Assembly (NCBI GenBank): GCA_012934845.2
Contig: WNNJ02002192.1
Coordinates: 1-64,000 of the forward strand
DNA length: 64,000 nt
Source of the DNA: Pomphorhynchus laevis
Taxonomy: Eukaryota; Acanthocephala; Palaeacanthocephala; Echinorhynchida; Pomphorhynchidae
Reading direction: 5' to 3'
Notes under the pieces: generated by a model
The model's database searches: none
The model's input: only the letters and a program-made list of their open reading frames with translations
What the model was told of the DNA's origin: nothing
Part shown: one piece after another, positions 45,471 to 56,069 of the stretch
How the letters are laid out: the number at the start of each line of letters is the position of its first letter
How positions within the stretch are numbered: position 1 is the stretch's first letter
Made by a program: the position numbers and the translations under genes

Positions 45471-46227
45471 GTGTATTCATAATCGGTACTTTGTAGATTC
45501 AACAACTTTAGAAGTTCAGTTTTATAGCTTTCAAATAATCAACTCACAAAGTTTAAAGATTAAATACTGGCGATAACTGCCCGAATTGAACATACTTTTG
45601 CAGTAATGCCATCAACTTTACGGTTAATATAAGCATAGTTAATACATTTTTAATTCGTAAAAAAATTTTTCTTTTAAGTTTCTTTCAACTCAGCTAAATG
45701 AATATGTGACAGGACTTTCAATATACACGTCATTTTTTGTCAAAATTAAGTGTCATTGTGATTTGGTTTAATTCATATATACATGATGAATTTGGTATAT
45801 AAAATAACAGTTATTTGTAGAATGTTTGTGCTTTATGCAAACTGATTAAAATGTAAAATAATTCAGGTCTTGCAAACTATTTTTCAACATGCATATACAT
45901 TTTAAATTGAGGATGCCAATTATTGATATTCGATTTACTTTACCAATATCATTGCTGCAAAGCAATGAGGACCCTATTCAAATTATTTAAGTAGTTTTGT
46001 CATAATTATGGCGAAACTTATGTAATTATGCATATAGACTAAAAAACTGTATTATGGTATAATCTCCGATGTTAGGCTGCTAATTCGTTTTTATAATTTG
46101 TTATAAATTCGCTCATGTTATTTTGTGGGGTTTGGAACAATTATGTAGAGAAGTATTTTCCAACCTTTTCAATGCAGCACATCCTTAGTGTATTTAATAC
46201 GTTCTCGCACCCCTTACATTACATGTA
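45471..46227. other. gap between LINE-A copies
   Basis: AT-rich, with no gene. Near 46148-46200 a string like TTTTCCAACCTTTTCAATGC with later CGCACCCCTT weakly recalls a hAT-MITE end. Confidence 0.35.
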
Positions 46228-47030
46228 ATGAAATTAAATACATGGAAACGAAAAAGTGCAACTAACTGCATCCAACGTTATGTGAATTCTACATCGATGT
46301 CTCTGGTTAGCACCTCCCCCGTATCATTAAATTTTACTATTCTTCCTATTGTTGATACTCTCGTTTTTCTAGGCTTTTATTTCGACAACCGACTTACATT
46401 TAAACATTTAGTTCGGGATAAAGTATGATCTTCTATCTTGATTCTCCGTAACCTCTGTCAAATTTGTAGATTGATCGATTTCCCTTGTATGAATATCATA
46501 TCATCTCATATTCTCAAGACTTGATTACTGTCTTAGTATATTTTCCAACTCACCTAAATCCACTTTTCATCTCCAACACTTCGTTAATGGCGCTGCCCGA
46601 ATTCTCTTCTGTATTCGATGTTTTGATTATATATCCTACCATCATACTTCTCTTGATTTGTTTATTATCTATCGCTGTGTTCAACCTCGTCTTCTCATTG
46701 TTTTCTGCCTTCTTTTACTTGATAATTCTCGTACCGTTTACTGTTACGTTCCGTAATTCCATCCTTTTACATGTCTCAAACTAATCTACTTTCATTGGTT
46801 TCCGTTCCTTCCTTGTGACTGCCCCTCTCTTGTGGAACCATATGTTCATTTATATACACCAATCAACCTTCCTGCCGTGCTTCAAACGCCTAATCCGACC
46901 CATTAAACAATTTAACTAATTTATCATTTTGACTTTTTTGTTTTGTTTTGCTTTCTGTTTTGCTATCATTTAGTGACATGTAAGTGTGCAGCTGGGCACG
47001 CATTTGTCACGTTAAATAAATAAATTATGA
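46228..47030 (+). mobile_element. LINE-A 5'-truncated, decayed copy
   Basis: TILPIVDTLVFLGFYFDNRL and KHLVRDKV match the minus copy (IIPIVHNLTFLGFHFDDHL, VRDKVRSS). The ORF2 C-terminus is spread over frames. The end carries GTGTGCAGCTGGGCACGC and TTTGTCACGTTAAATAAATA. It is more decayed than the copy at 43438. Confidence 0.75.
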
Positions 47031-47042
47031 AATTCTTAAATA

Positions 47043-47230
47043 TCCAGGAACAATCAGGTATAGTTGAACGACAACAAAAATTATGATATTTCGTAAGAAA
47101 CCACTAGCATCTTCAGAAATTAGCATAATATTAAATTTTTATGTTAATTTCTGAAGATGCTAGTAGTTACTAGCGAAATATAAAAATAATTTTCGTTGTT
47201 GTTCAACTATACCTGATTGTTCCTGGATAT
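47043..47230. mobile_element. foldback element with long imperfect inverted arms
   Basis: Arms of about 88 bases face each other across about 12 bases. The outer ends are TATCCAGGAACAATCAGG and its complement. The right arm holds CTGAAGATGCTAGTAGTTAC followed by TAGCGAAAT. There the core letters CTGANGA and GAAA flank a GCTAGTA/TACTAGC hairpin, as in hammerheads. There is no coding sequence. It could be a MITE-like or PLE-derived repeat. Confidence 0.72.
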
Positions 47231-47999
47231 TTTAAAATTTAAAATGCAGATCAGGATGAATATATTTCAAATAAATCATTATTTAACCTTAATTTTGAAT
47301 TGTTCCTCGCCAATCATTCATAGTGAATCGTGTTGATTTCAATGATTCAGCACATGATCTGCAATATCTCTCTACCATTCCGGTTGTTGAAGTGTTATTT
47401 TAAGTTTGATGGCTCCAATGCTGCGTTTGGAAAGACAACATTACAAAATAGGCACTATGGTTTTTGCAGATCTCTATTTGTCCAAGTGCAATTAAAACCC
47501 GTCTTCGCATAAGCATCATTCCATAGCACTCTTAATACAAGACAGTAAACTGAAAATACATTTCCCATCTTCTGCAATTATCCCTCGTTATCTGTATCTG
47601 CAAGTATCCCTCGTTAGAAAATCTTGATGTAGACGAAAATACCTAATAAATGACTACTTTGATTGTTTTCACTCCTAAATGAAGATTTGCAATTATTGTA
47701 CTTTGAGATGATTAAAATGGAGCAAAATATATTTAATATAAATTATCTTTATTGTATACGAAAATTTTATATTTTAAATGGCTTTGGATCATTTCCGAGG
47801 GTTATAAAAAAGCGGATATGCATGATGTCCGTTAAAAATAAAATGATTGAAACTGTGTTAAGGGTTTTGCAAATAAAGTCTTTTAGTTTTTTATTGCTTA
47901 GGAGCAGTGATCAGAAGTAATGTACTGAAAATATATACGACTATATTATTATAGAAGATTGAAGGGCCGTCAATAAAACAAGCTAATTTTAATATTTAT
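47231..47999. other. gap with no recognised gene
   Basis: Open stretches at 47330-47512 and 47663-47920 lack any motif I recognise. The rest is AT-rich. Confidence 0.35.
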
Positions 48000-48056
48000 A
48001 ACCACCTCTCTTCTAATCTCTGTTTTCAGGATACAACAGAATTTGTCACCTTAGAT

Positions 48057-48915
48057 TTGGAATGTACAGAAGACAATTGTTCGTTGAGAACACTAGTTCG
48101 TTCGCCGCGCTCTATATCACGGAACTTTTTCTTGCAAGATTTTCTCTGCGGTGCTTGTTCAGCGAAGCGCCACAATTTATACGAAAACGCTCTTCGTTCC
48201 GCAGATGACTCAATTAACGCACTGAAAACGGAAATCAATGAACTTAGGGAAATCGTTAATAAGTTACCTAATCTGACTTCGGATGATAGGAATAGCAAAG
48301 GTGGCGAAACATTCTCTCGAACATTTGCGAGTGTTGTTCGACAACAGGTCGCCCGAACTGTTATGGCTACTTGTGACGTATCGCGTAAGTCTCCAGCATC
48401 AGCTTTAGATATAATGCAGGTTTGTCACGAACAGGTAAAAAGATCTGGTAACATTATAATAAGAGGGTTACCTGCCAGTGAAACAGATTACAACATTATG
48501 AGGGACATACTGGCTGTTACTGGTCATTTAATTCCTCCTGATAAGAAAATACGTGTAAATCGCCTTCCAAGTAAACGAAAAAATATTCCATCATGGGCGG
48601 TTGTTTCGATTGATGAAGTTTTCGGTTAGTAAGATACTTTCGCAGTCTTTCCGATTAAAGTATGATGAACGTTTTAAGAATATATTTTTGCACCCTGATA
48701 AATCCATCCCCGAACGAGAAACGTACAGAAAATTGTGTGAACACCTAAAAGAACAAATTAGAGCCGATCCATTCCATATATACATAATCCGCGAATCAAA
48801 GGTTGTGATACTTGAACATAGGGAACGATCTCTTGTCAAACAGAACGATGAGCTTAACCAAGTATTTACCCATAGTCAAGATCTCTCCAAAACAATCCCA
48901 GACCAAACCATATGA
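48057..48915 (+). pseudogene. LINE-C ORF1, first module
   Basis: The start has Cys pairs (ECTEDNC, DFLCGACS), then a heptad-like coiled coil (INALKTEINELREIVNKL), then an RRM-like block (GNIIIRGLPASETDYNIMRD) and RLPSKRKNIPSWAVVSI. In a second frame follow DERFKNIFLHPDKSIPERE and DPFHIYIIRESKVVILEH. This is the RNA-binding ORF1 layout common to CR1-type LINEs. A frameshift lies near 48620. Confidence 0.68.
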
Positions 48916-49302
48916 CTACCAATGGGTGGAGTACTCAGGTTTCAGACACATAGCAATGGGAGTACTCAGGTTTCAGACACAGACATCTTAGACCTAACAA
49001 GCTGCATAAAAGTAGTCAGTTACAACGTTAACTATCAATTGCCAGTTTCTCCTGGGTTCTCCAGCATGTCTTCATCAACAAATGATGTTCAGGATTCCCT
49101 ACCAGCACATAATTCCCGCGAGTCCTCATCAACGAACAATCTTAATAAGTGTGCAGCAACCAACAATTTGTCTGACTGCTTGGTCGTGGATTATCACTCC
49201 AACAGTGAGTTGGAACAGTCTATTCCACAGTTACGTTTAAATGTCGACTCAATCAACCAAAACCGGGCAAATATTCGCCCTTGAGCAGTTATTGTAGCGA
49301 AT

Positions 49303-49653
49303 GTGGAGGAGTCATCATCTGTGAATTGTCAGTATCGCATGAATGACGATCTCGATAAGGTTCGTTCCATTTTGTCATTGGTTTTATCGGGTTGCGATCA
49401 GAATGAAGTTAGCTCTTTGAGGATTTTATCGCTATTTCGTCTTGGAAAGAGTGTACCGGGTAGCTTGAGACCTCGTTTGCTTAAGGTGATATTAAATACT
49501 CGTGAGTCAGCTAAATCACTCTTTAGACACGCATACTGTCTGCGTGAATCCGGCATTAGATTTTTACGGGACCTCGATCCTCAAGATAGAGAGAAACTCA
49601 AAGCTGCAAAACAAGAACTTCATAGGCGGACTGTAGAGGCGAAACAAACCTGA
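49303..49653 (+). pseudogene. LINE-C ORF1, second module
   Basis: 116 codons with LRILSLFRLGKSVPG, LRPRLLKVILNTRES and a charged end, DPQDREKLKAAKQELHRR. The FRLGK...RPRLLKV block marks a second ORF1-type RNA-binding domain. LINE-E carries the same at 58800-59114. A Ser/Asn-rich linker (48922-49284) joins it to the first module. Confidence 0.7.
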
Positions 49654-49744
49654 CTATTCAACATTTTATGGTAATGCGGCGGCGTGTTCGGGTGCACTAG
49701 ACGCCTCTTGTTCTTGCGCAGCAAGTAGACCCTGTCACCTTGCG

Positions 49745-51817
49745 TTGCGCCGCATTAAACTAGCTATCGGGCCAACAATAATGACGAGTTCACTCCATTT
49801 TCGTGATCGCCGTCATTCGGAAGATTTTCAATCTCGCAACACACCTATTTATGATCAACAAGACTACCATATACCTAACTTGCGTCTCTTATATACAAAT
49901 GTACTTAGTATATCAACTAAGTTATCCGAATTTTCCTTTGTTGTCAAGCAAAAAAATGCGGATATTGTAGCACTCACGGAAACCTGGCTTAATCCACAAA
50001 TATGTGATGATGAAATTAGTCTAGATGGATACTCTCTTGTTCGTATGAATGGGTCATCTTCAAGAGGTGGTGGAGTCATCATCTTCGCGCGAGATTCTTT
50101 GTCGGTAAGATTAATCGATGTATGCGCTGACGAGGTGTCCCTAGATGAGTACATTTGGGTCAAATTAACAGCGACAGATAATCGTCATTTCATTGTGGGC
50201 TTATTCTATCGATCACCTCGTTCATCCACAGTGTCTATCTGTAACTCATTGCGAAAACATTTAAGAACTAAGTCATCGGCGATAGTTCTTGGTGATTTCA
50301 ATATGCCCCACGTTGACTGGATAAACTTCGTGTCTCTGCCTGGTTGTGACCCTGAATCAGCAAATCTTCTCGACGCTATTAATGACTTAAACCTTAATCA
50401 GCTAATTCACGAATTCACACGCGCTCGTGGCCATAGTGAGTCTCTACTTGATATATGCCTATCGGTTGATGCCTCTATCATTGACCGGATTAATTATGAT
50501 CCACCAATCAGTTCTAGTGACCATCGTATGATTGATATTGTAGTTTCGCTCAGATGCCCTCGTTCAATCAAAACAGTTCCACAAGTCAATCCAATGAAGG
50601 CTAACTTTCTCAGTATGGAACGTATACTCAGTACGGTAGCATGGCCCAATCCTTTTATCATTGGTACTAACCCTGCATGGAACCATCTCAAACGTACTCT
50701 GATTGAATTATTGACATTCTTCCCACCAATTCAACATAAGAAAACGGGCATCTATATTCCAATTTGGTTTGACTCTGAAATTAAGCATGCAATCAGATCA
50801 CGGGATATCTCATTTTCTGTGTACAAAGATGGTAGACTATCCTTTGATAAATACGGTTTATTGAGAAACAAGGTAACTTATATTAAGAGACTGAAGAGGA
50901 AGAATTTCATTTCTAACATATGTCGGGCTGCATCCTCGAACCCTAAGCAGTTATTCAATCACCTAATGCGCCGTAATACTGCGTCAGATAAATTTTACAG
51001 CATTGTGAACAACGCGGGTGATTTAATTGTTGACCCTATCGAAGTTGCAGAGCTCTTTTCCGCTCATTTTGCAATTCAAGAAGCGAAGTTGGATTACGAC
51101 TATTTGTCCCATTACACTCCCAGATTCATTCGATCATGTCTTAATGACATATTTATTAGCGAAAAGGACGTCCGTACAGAGCTATTCAAGCTTCCACGTA
51201 CTCGCGTTTCCGGACTGGATGGCCTTCCATCTATACTTTTCCGCGAGCTGGCTACAGTGTTGACAAGTTCGCTATGTGCTATATTCCAGAGTTCTTTATA
51301 CTCTGGAAGTTTACCGGATGACTGGAAAAGATCTATAATCTGCCCTGTGTTCAAAAAGGGTGATCGCAATCAGACTAGCAATTATCGTCCCATAAGTCTA
51401 ACTTCTATTGCGTGCGAAGTAATGGAGGAGATTCTGTTTCGTACAGTAAGTTTACATCTAGAAGACAATAACATCTTCAACGATGCCCAGCACGGTTTCA
51501 GACCTCACCGTTCTACGGTAACTAACCTTGTATTCTCCCGGAATAGTTGGTCGAATGCGGTTCAAGCAGGAACGGGAGTGGACACGCTCTTCGATTTATC
51601 AAAGGCTTTTGATAGGGTCGTACACCGTATTCTTATCAATCAACTATCGCTATATGGGATTGACGGTCGCGTTAATACTTGGATTCAGTCATTCCTAACT
51701 GATCGTTACTTTGCCGCGCGCATCAAAGGTTGTATATCTAAGTGGTCAGCAATCACCTGTAGTGTACCACAAGGCTGCGTTCTGAGTCCAATGCTTTTCA
51801 ATATATTAATGATATGA
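49745..51817 (+). CDS. LINE-C ORF2, endonuclease and RT
   Basis: 690 codons, the longest open LINE frame in the window. APE blocks are LYTNVLSISTKLSEF, VALTETWLNP, RGGGVIIFARD, GLFYRSPRS, VLGDFNMPHVDW and ISSSDHRMIDI. RT blocks are RVSGLDGLPSILFREL, DDWKRSIICPVFKKGD, SNYRPISLTSIACEVME, AQHGFRPHRSTVTNL and LFDLSKAFDRVVH. The next block, CSVPQGCVLSPMLFNIL, ends the frame at 51817. The YADD box follows at once in the next frame. Confidence 0.82.
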   Translation: MRRIKLAIGPTIMTSSLHFRDRRHSEDFQSRNTPIYDQQDYHIPNLRLLYTNVLSISTKLSEFSFVVKQKNADIVALTETWLNPQICDDEISLDGYSLVRMNGSSSRGGGVIIFARDSLSVRLIDVCADEVSLDEYIWVKLTATDNRHFIVGLFYRSPRSSTVSICNSLRKHLRTKSSAIVLGDFNMPHVDWINFVSLPGCDPESANLLDAINDLNLNQLIHEFTRARGHSESLLDICLSVDASIIDRINYDPPISSSDHRMIDIVVSLRCPRSIKTVPQVNPMKANFLSMERILSTVAWPNPFIIGTNPAWNHLKRTLIELLTFFPPIQHKKTGIYIPIWFDSEIKHAIRSRDISFSVYKDGRLSFDKYGLLRNKVTYIKRLKRKNFISNICRAASSNPKQLFNHLMRRNTASDKFYSIVNNAGDLIVDPIEVAELFSAHFAIQEAKLDYDYLSHYTPRFIRSCLNDIFISEKDVRTELFKLPRTRVSGLDGLPSILFRELATVLTSSLCAIFQSSLYSGSLPDDWKRSIICPVFKKGDRNQTSNYRPISLTSIACEVMEEILFRTVSLHLEDNNIFNDAQHGFRPHRSTVTNLVFSRNSWSNAVQAGTGVDTLFDLSKAFDRVVHRILINQLSLYGIDGRVNTWIQSFLTDRYFAARIKGCISKWSAITCSVPQGCVLSPMLFNILMI

Positions 51818-52629
51818 TTGATGTCATATCCAGTGAGTGCGCTCTATATGCCGATGATTTAAAGATTTGGCGTCCAATACAAAGCACGCACGATGTAATT
51901 GAGTTGCAACGCGACGTAGACTCAATCACCAAATGGTATCGTGCAAAGGGACTGGTTTTGAATCCTAACAATTGTAGTCATATGCACATAGGTCCCATAA
52001 AAATTGTAGGGACATATGCGATAGAAGATGTAAACATCGAAAAGGTTTCATGTTTCAGTGATCTGGGCGTGATCGTAAGTGAAGATATGAAGACACGAGT
52101 CCACGTCCAATATGTCGCATCCAAATGTCGACGTATGCTAGGTATGTTAAGACGCTCGTTTGCTCAACTCGATCCAGTTAGTTTTCCCATTGCCTACTCT
52201 GCCCTTATAAAATCGCACATGTTATAAGCGTCCCCTGCAATACACCAACAGCTCCGTGGCGAATTGGAAATATACGAACGGATATTACGACAAGCAACCC
52301 ATCTTGTGTCCTCAGTGCGTGGTGTCAACTATACCCAGAGACTGGCATTGTTGAATGTACACACTGTTGAACGTTCGCTGTCTGACGCCGACCTAGTGTA
52401 TGTATGGCGGTCACTGTCTATACCTGGACATGTTTCGAAGTCTATGTTTACAATTCGTCCACCGAGTCGACTTCGAGGCTACAGACTTATGATAAAGCGC
52501 AGGCTCCGCCCTAAAACAAATTGTGTTACGATAAGTGATCGCATTGCTGACCTGTGGAATAATCTTCTTTCATCGACAATCGACAGCGGTTCCGTCCAGA
52601 AGTTCAAGGCAATTATTAAATCACGATAA
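51814..52629 (+). pseudogene. LINE-C ORF2, YADD and C-terminus
   Basis: 51814-52227 has CALYADDLKIWRPIQ and then FSDLGVIVSEDMKTRVH. 52264-52629 has RLALLNVHTVERSLSDADL and ADLWNNLLSSTIDSGSV, the usual C-terminal end. The junction with the previous frame is a small frameshift. Confidence 0.78.
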
Positions 52630-53316
52630 TTACAGTTTCACCTTTTATTTCTTTATTTTCTGTTTTTTTTTATGTTTTGAGCTATGTGATCCAGCCAATT
52701 TGAGCTTATGCTCGTGGGCTGTTGTAACAATAATAATAGCGCAGAATCTTGTTCGCTTCTATATAATGTAGAAGGATTTAAATGTTTAACGTCAGAAGAA
52801 TTTAATAGTTGGGTTCGGCTGTTTGATATTGTAATACTAACTGAAACGTTCTTCACAACATCCATTTCTCTGCCTGGTTTTTATTCCTTCGATATTCTTG
52901 CTGTAATGGCAAAACGTGGTCGCCCTAGTAGGGGTGGGCTTTTAGTTGTAATAAAACCCATAATATCATAATGGTCTTGTAGTTATTCTGATAACGCGAT
53001 ACTTGTAGATTCTGCCACCCTATCAATAATCGGACGTTTTTTCAACCCTAGCCGTTCCGCATCGAACATTATTGACGAATTGTCTTCTTTTTAAGCGAGT
53101 CAGTTTGCTCTAAAACTGTTGTAATTGCAGGTGATTTTAACGCACGTTTTGAACTGCCTATCCCCAAGAAACTTTGTCTACTGTGTATATTTTTTGAGTC
53201 AATGAACATTAAACTGCACGTACCATCAGAAAAATGGTCATACGAGGCTCCAAACGGAAAATCTTGTATTATATAGTTTTCAATGTCTCAGCACATGAAA
53301 TTAGAATTATCTTACC

Positions 53317-53992
53317 ATGGACTCTTCACATAAACCCGAGCTCCGTTTCTTAAATTCATATAAACATCCAGAACAACCGAAAACTTCTAAGCACAGCAGG
53401 GTATTACAGATTCAAAAGCTGAATGTTTCTCATATTGAAGCGGCTTTTCAATTTCTCAAAGAACGGAAATATGATGATAGTCTTAATTGTATCTCGAAGG
53501 CGATTCTAAGCGCATGTTCACATAAGAAGGTACGAAACATAATGCCTCATCTTAAGAAAATTATGCATATCCCGACTTGGCTTTGTAGACTTCAATCTCG
53601 TCTTATATCTGAAAGCAGAAGTCGTCGTTATGAATTGCACGTATCGGATAGTTATACTCAATTGAGACGCTTGTATAACACACATGCGCGAGTATAAAGA
53701 AGCAACATTAATTGCTATGGAAGCTGATCGTTTAGATAGTGCGGAACTGTACCCATGGAAAATAAAACCAAAACGAAAAGATGACGGATCTAGAGTTCCT
53801 TTAGATCAATGGCTCGTTCATTTTAAAAAAGTATTACATGATGATTCCATCGTCGTCCTAAATAACATTCAAAGTTCGACTAGAAATATCCCGATTACGT
53901 TGATAGACTCAGATCCAATTTACTCTTTGATTAATAGCGAGGAAGTTGAATCAGCACTTACGCATGGCAAACAAAAAAGCCGCTGGTCCTGA
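53317..53992 (+). pseudogene. LINE-D ORF2 linker region
   Basis: Two frames (53317-53697, 53684-53992) give KAILSACSHKKVRNIMPHLK, WLCRLQSRLISESRSRRY and INSEEVESALTHGK. This is the usual region between endonuclease and RT. A frameshift joins it to the RT frame at 53946. Confidence 0.65.
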
Positions 53993-55508
53993 TGACGTAT
54001 GTGTAGAACATCTGAAATCGTCTCTCTCACTTCTTAGCAATTATTGGTTACATATGTTTAACTCGTTTCTATGTGGAGATCCGCTACCTCAGGAATGGAG
54101 AGAGGGAATGGTGAAGGTTCTTTATAAAGGTAAGGGTAATAGATATCTCCCTGATTCCTATCGTGGTATATCACTCCTGAATCATTTATACAAACTCTTG
54201 ACGCAGATCGTTTGTATACGACTAATTAGATATCGGCAACATTTACTTCCATTTGAGCAATATGGATTTCGACAAGGTAGAAGTACGAGTGATGCTCTGA
54301 GAGTTTTACGAGCACTTGTAATAGAACAGTTCGAAGCGCATAAATCACTCTACACGATCTTTGTGGACTTTGAGAAGGCTTTTGATTCCATAGATCGAAA
54401 CTTATTATTGAGAAAGGTTGAACATGGCGCTAAAGTATATGGCCGCTTTCTTCAACTTATAAGCAGCATCCTTCAACCAAGTTCACTTAGAATATTTGAC
54501 GGGATTCAGTTTTCACAATCCTTTTGCGTAAACCGTGGTGTCTTGCAAGGAGATCCTCTTAGCCCCCTACTTTTTGCTTTCTTCGTTATGGACCTCCCAA
54601 ACTGCCTATGTCGAAATTCGAATAGGGCACGGTCAGTGATGTATGCAGATGATCTTGCCATAGTGTCGGATACTATATTCTCTTCTCAAAGATCCTTAGA
54701 TGCGGTATACCATTATTGTACATCTAACAAAATGAAGGTTAACATCGAAAAGACCAAAGTCGTCAAGTTTCGTAAGGGTGGTTCACTGTGCATGCATGAT
54801 CAGCTTACATTTCATAACGAGCCGCTGGAATTTTCGCGTTCGTATACTTATCTAGGAATGTACCTCACTTCGCGTTGGAGTTTTGTTGATCACTTGGAAC
54901 GCAAGGCGACAAAAATAATTACGGCAACGAGTTTGATCCATAATCTGGGGAGTCTCTCTTTCGAGGGTGCATTGAGGTATTTCAGAGTCATGTTGTTGCC
55001 TATGATTAATTATGGTCTTTCCGTTGTATGTAATGATTTGACTTCCGGTAATTTCATGCAGCTCGACCGATGCCAGGCAAGATTCTTAAAGCGCATAGTG
55101 GGAGTTTTGCCAAATACATCATCCACGCTAGTTTCTACCTTGGCAGCTGTCCCACCTTTATTCGTATATCTGCGCAGTCTTCTTAATATGGTCGAAACTG
55201 TTAATTATACTACAAATATAGAAATATTTAACAAGAAAGTATCGGGGATTGATCCGGAACACTTTTTAACGCCAGTTGCCTGTCAACAGCATTGGAAAAA
55301 TTTACACCATTGTAAGCGGCCATTGGTTTGGCGTTTCTCTACTCATGGGTATCACGATAAGATTTGTCGTACACGCATTCCTTTACATTCGCGATCGTCG
55401 TGCTGTTATTGCAAATTTTGTTTGTGCGCTTGCTGGTCCTTGCTTCATATTTTCGAATGTCCATATTTGCAGCATTTGAGTTTGCAAGATATCGATCGTA
55501 TGAAGTAA
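53946..55508 (+). CDS. LINE-D reverse transcriptase
   Basis: 520 codons open. Blocks are NKKAAGPDDVCVEHLKSSL, EWREGMVKVLYKGKGN, SYRGISLLNHLYKLLTQI, YGFRQGRSTSDALRVL, IFVDFEKAFDSIDR, NRGVLQGDPLSPLLFAFF and VMYADDLAIVSD with the YADD catalytic site. The thumb is KATKIITATSLIHNLG and CQARFLKRIVGVLP. The C-terminus has a Cys/His cluster, CCYCKFCLCACW followed by LHIFECP, a likely zinc knuckle. This is the least decayed RT domain in the window. Confidence 0.83.
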   Translation: MNQHLRMANKKAAGPDDVCVEHLKSSLSLLSNYWLHMFNSFLCGDPLPQEWREGMVKVLYKGKGNRYLPDSYRGISLLNHLYKLLTQIVCIRLIRYRQHLLPFEQYGFRQGRSTSDALRVLRALVIEQFEAHKSLYTIFVDFEKAFDSIDRNLLLRKVEHGAKVYGRFLQLISSILQPSSLRIFDGIQFSQSFCVNRGVLQGDPLSPLLFAFFVMDLPNCLCRNSNRARSVMYADDLAIVSDTIFSSQRSLDAVYHYCTSNKMKVNIEKTKVVKFRKGGSLCMHDQLTFHNEPLEFSRSYTYLGMYLTSRWSFVDHLERKATKIITATSLIHNLGSLSFEGALRYFRVMLLPMINYGLSVVCNDLTSGNFMQLDRCQARFLKRIVGVLPNTSSTLVSTLAAVPPLFVYLRSLLNMVETVNYTTNIEIFNKKVSGIDPEHFLTPVACQQHWKNLHHCKRPLVWRFSTHGYHDKICRTRIPLHSRSSCCYCKFCLCACWSLLHIFECPYLQHLSLQDIDRMK

Positions 55509-56069
55509 AGTGCACGATCTATCTGAGGCCTTTTAAGAGGAACAGTGCAGAAGCATTAGGGGCATAGTATATGACGAAGAGAAGATGCAATATATTGGTA
55601 CAACGTCTAACATCAGCATCCGTTTAAATTGAATGTATTTGATTTATTGTAACTATATTTTCTTTCTTTTATATTTTGTCGAAGCCGAGAGGCGCGATGG
55701 CAATAAATTTTCTCTTCATTATTATATACAGAGCTTTGACCGAGAAGGCCGTTTTGCCCGCTCATCGTACATTGCAACACATTAAACAAACGTATCAATT
55801 TCAACCAAACCAAGGATAAGAACTTCCAATGTTGCCTTGATCAGCGTGTCTTTTCCAAGTGTTTACCATGGCTTTGAATTGGCTCAAAGATGACGCAGTC
55901 ATGATATCGTGAGGCAATGCGTTCCACAACTTTCTCACTCTGCGTGACAATCGAGATACCATTGTCGACCTTCCAATTTGTCTTGCGCGTAACGCGAGAG
56001 AATGACACCTGCGACTTTGTCGGACATTCAATTTAACACATTCACTTGGGTATCCATCTATCTCCTTTA

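Larger units (their letters stand above)
48000..52740 (+). mobile_element. LINE-C, CR1/L2-like, nearly full, plus strand
   Basis: Order: ORF1 with two related RNA-binding modules (48057-48915 and 49303-49653), ORF2 with APE endonuclease and reverse transcriptase (49745-52629), and a 3' UTR ending in AACAATAATAATAG. The UTR string GAGCTTATGCTCGTGG recurs in the fragment at 28693-29025. ORF1 and ORF2 each have a few frame breaks. LINE-E on the other strand is a relative. Confidence 0.85.
52741..55708 (+). mobile_element. LINE-D, plus strand, RT with Cys/His tail
   Basis: It begins right after the TAA-like tail of LINE-C. The endonuclease is decayed (VILTETFF, RGGLLVVIKP, then VIAGDFNAR in other frames). 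The RT at 53946-55508 is open. After the RT a 3' UTR ends near 55708 with GGCGCGATGGCAATAAA. The clade is unsure. An APE endonuclease with a Cys/His motif after the RT recalls RTE-type or related groups. Confidence 0.78.
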
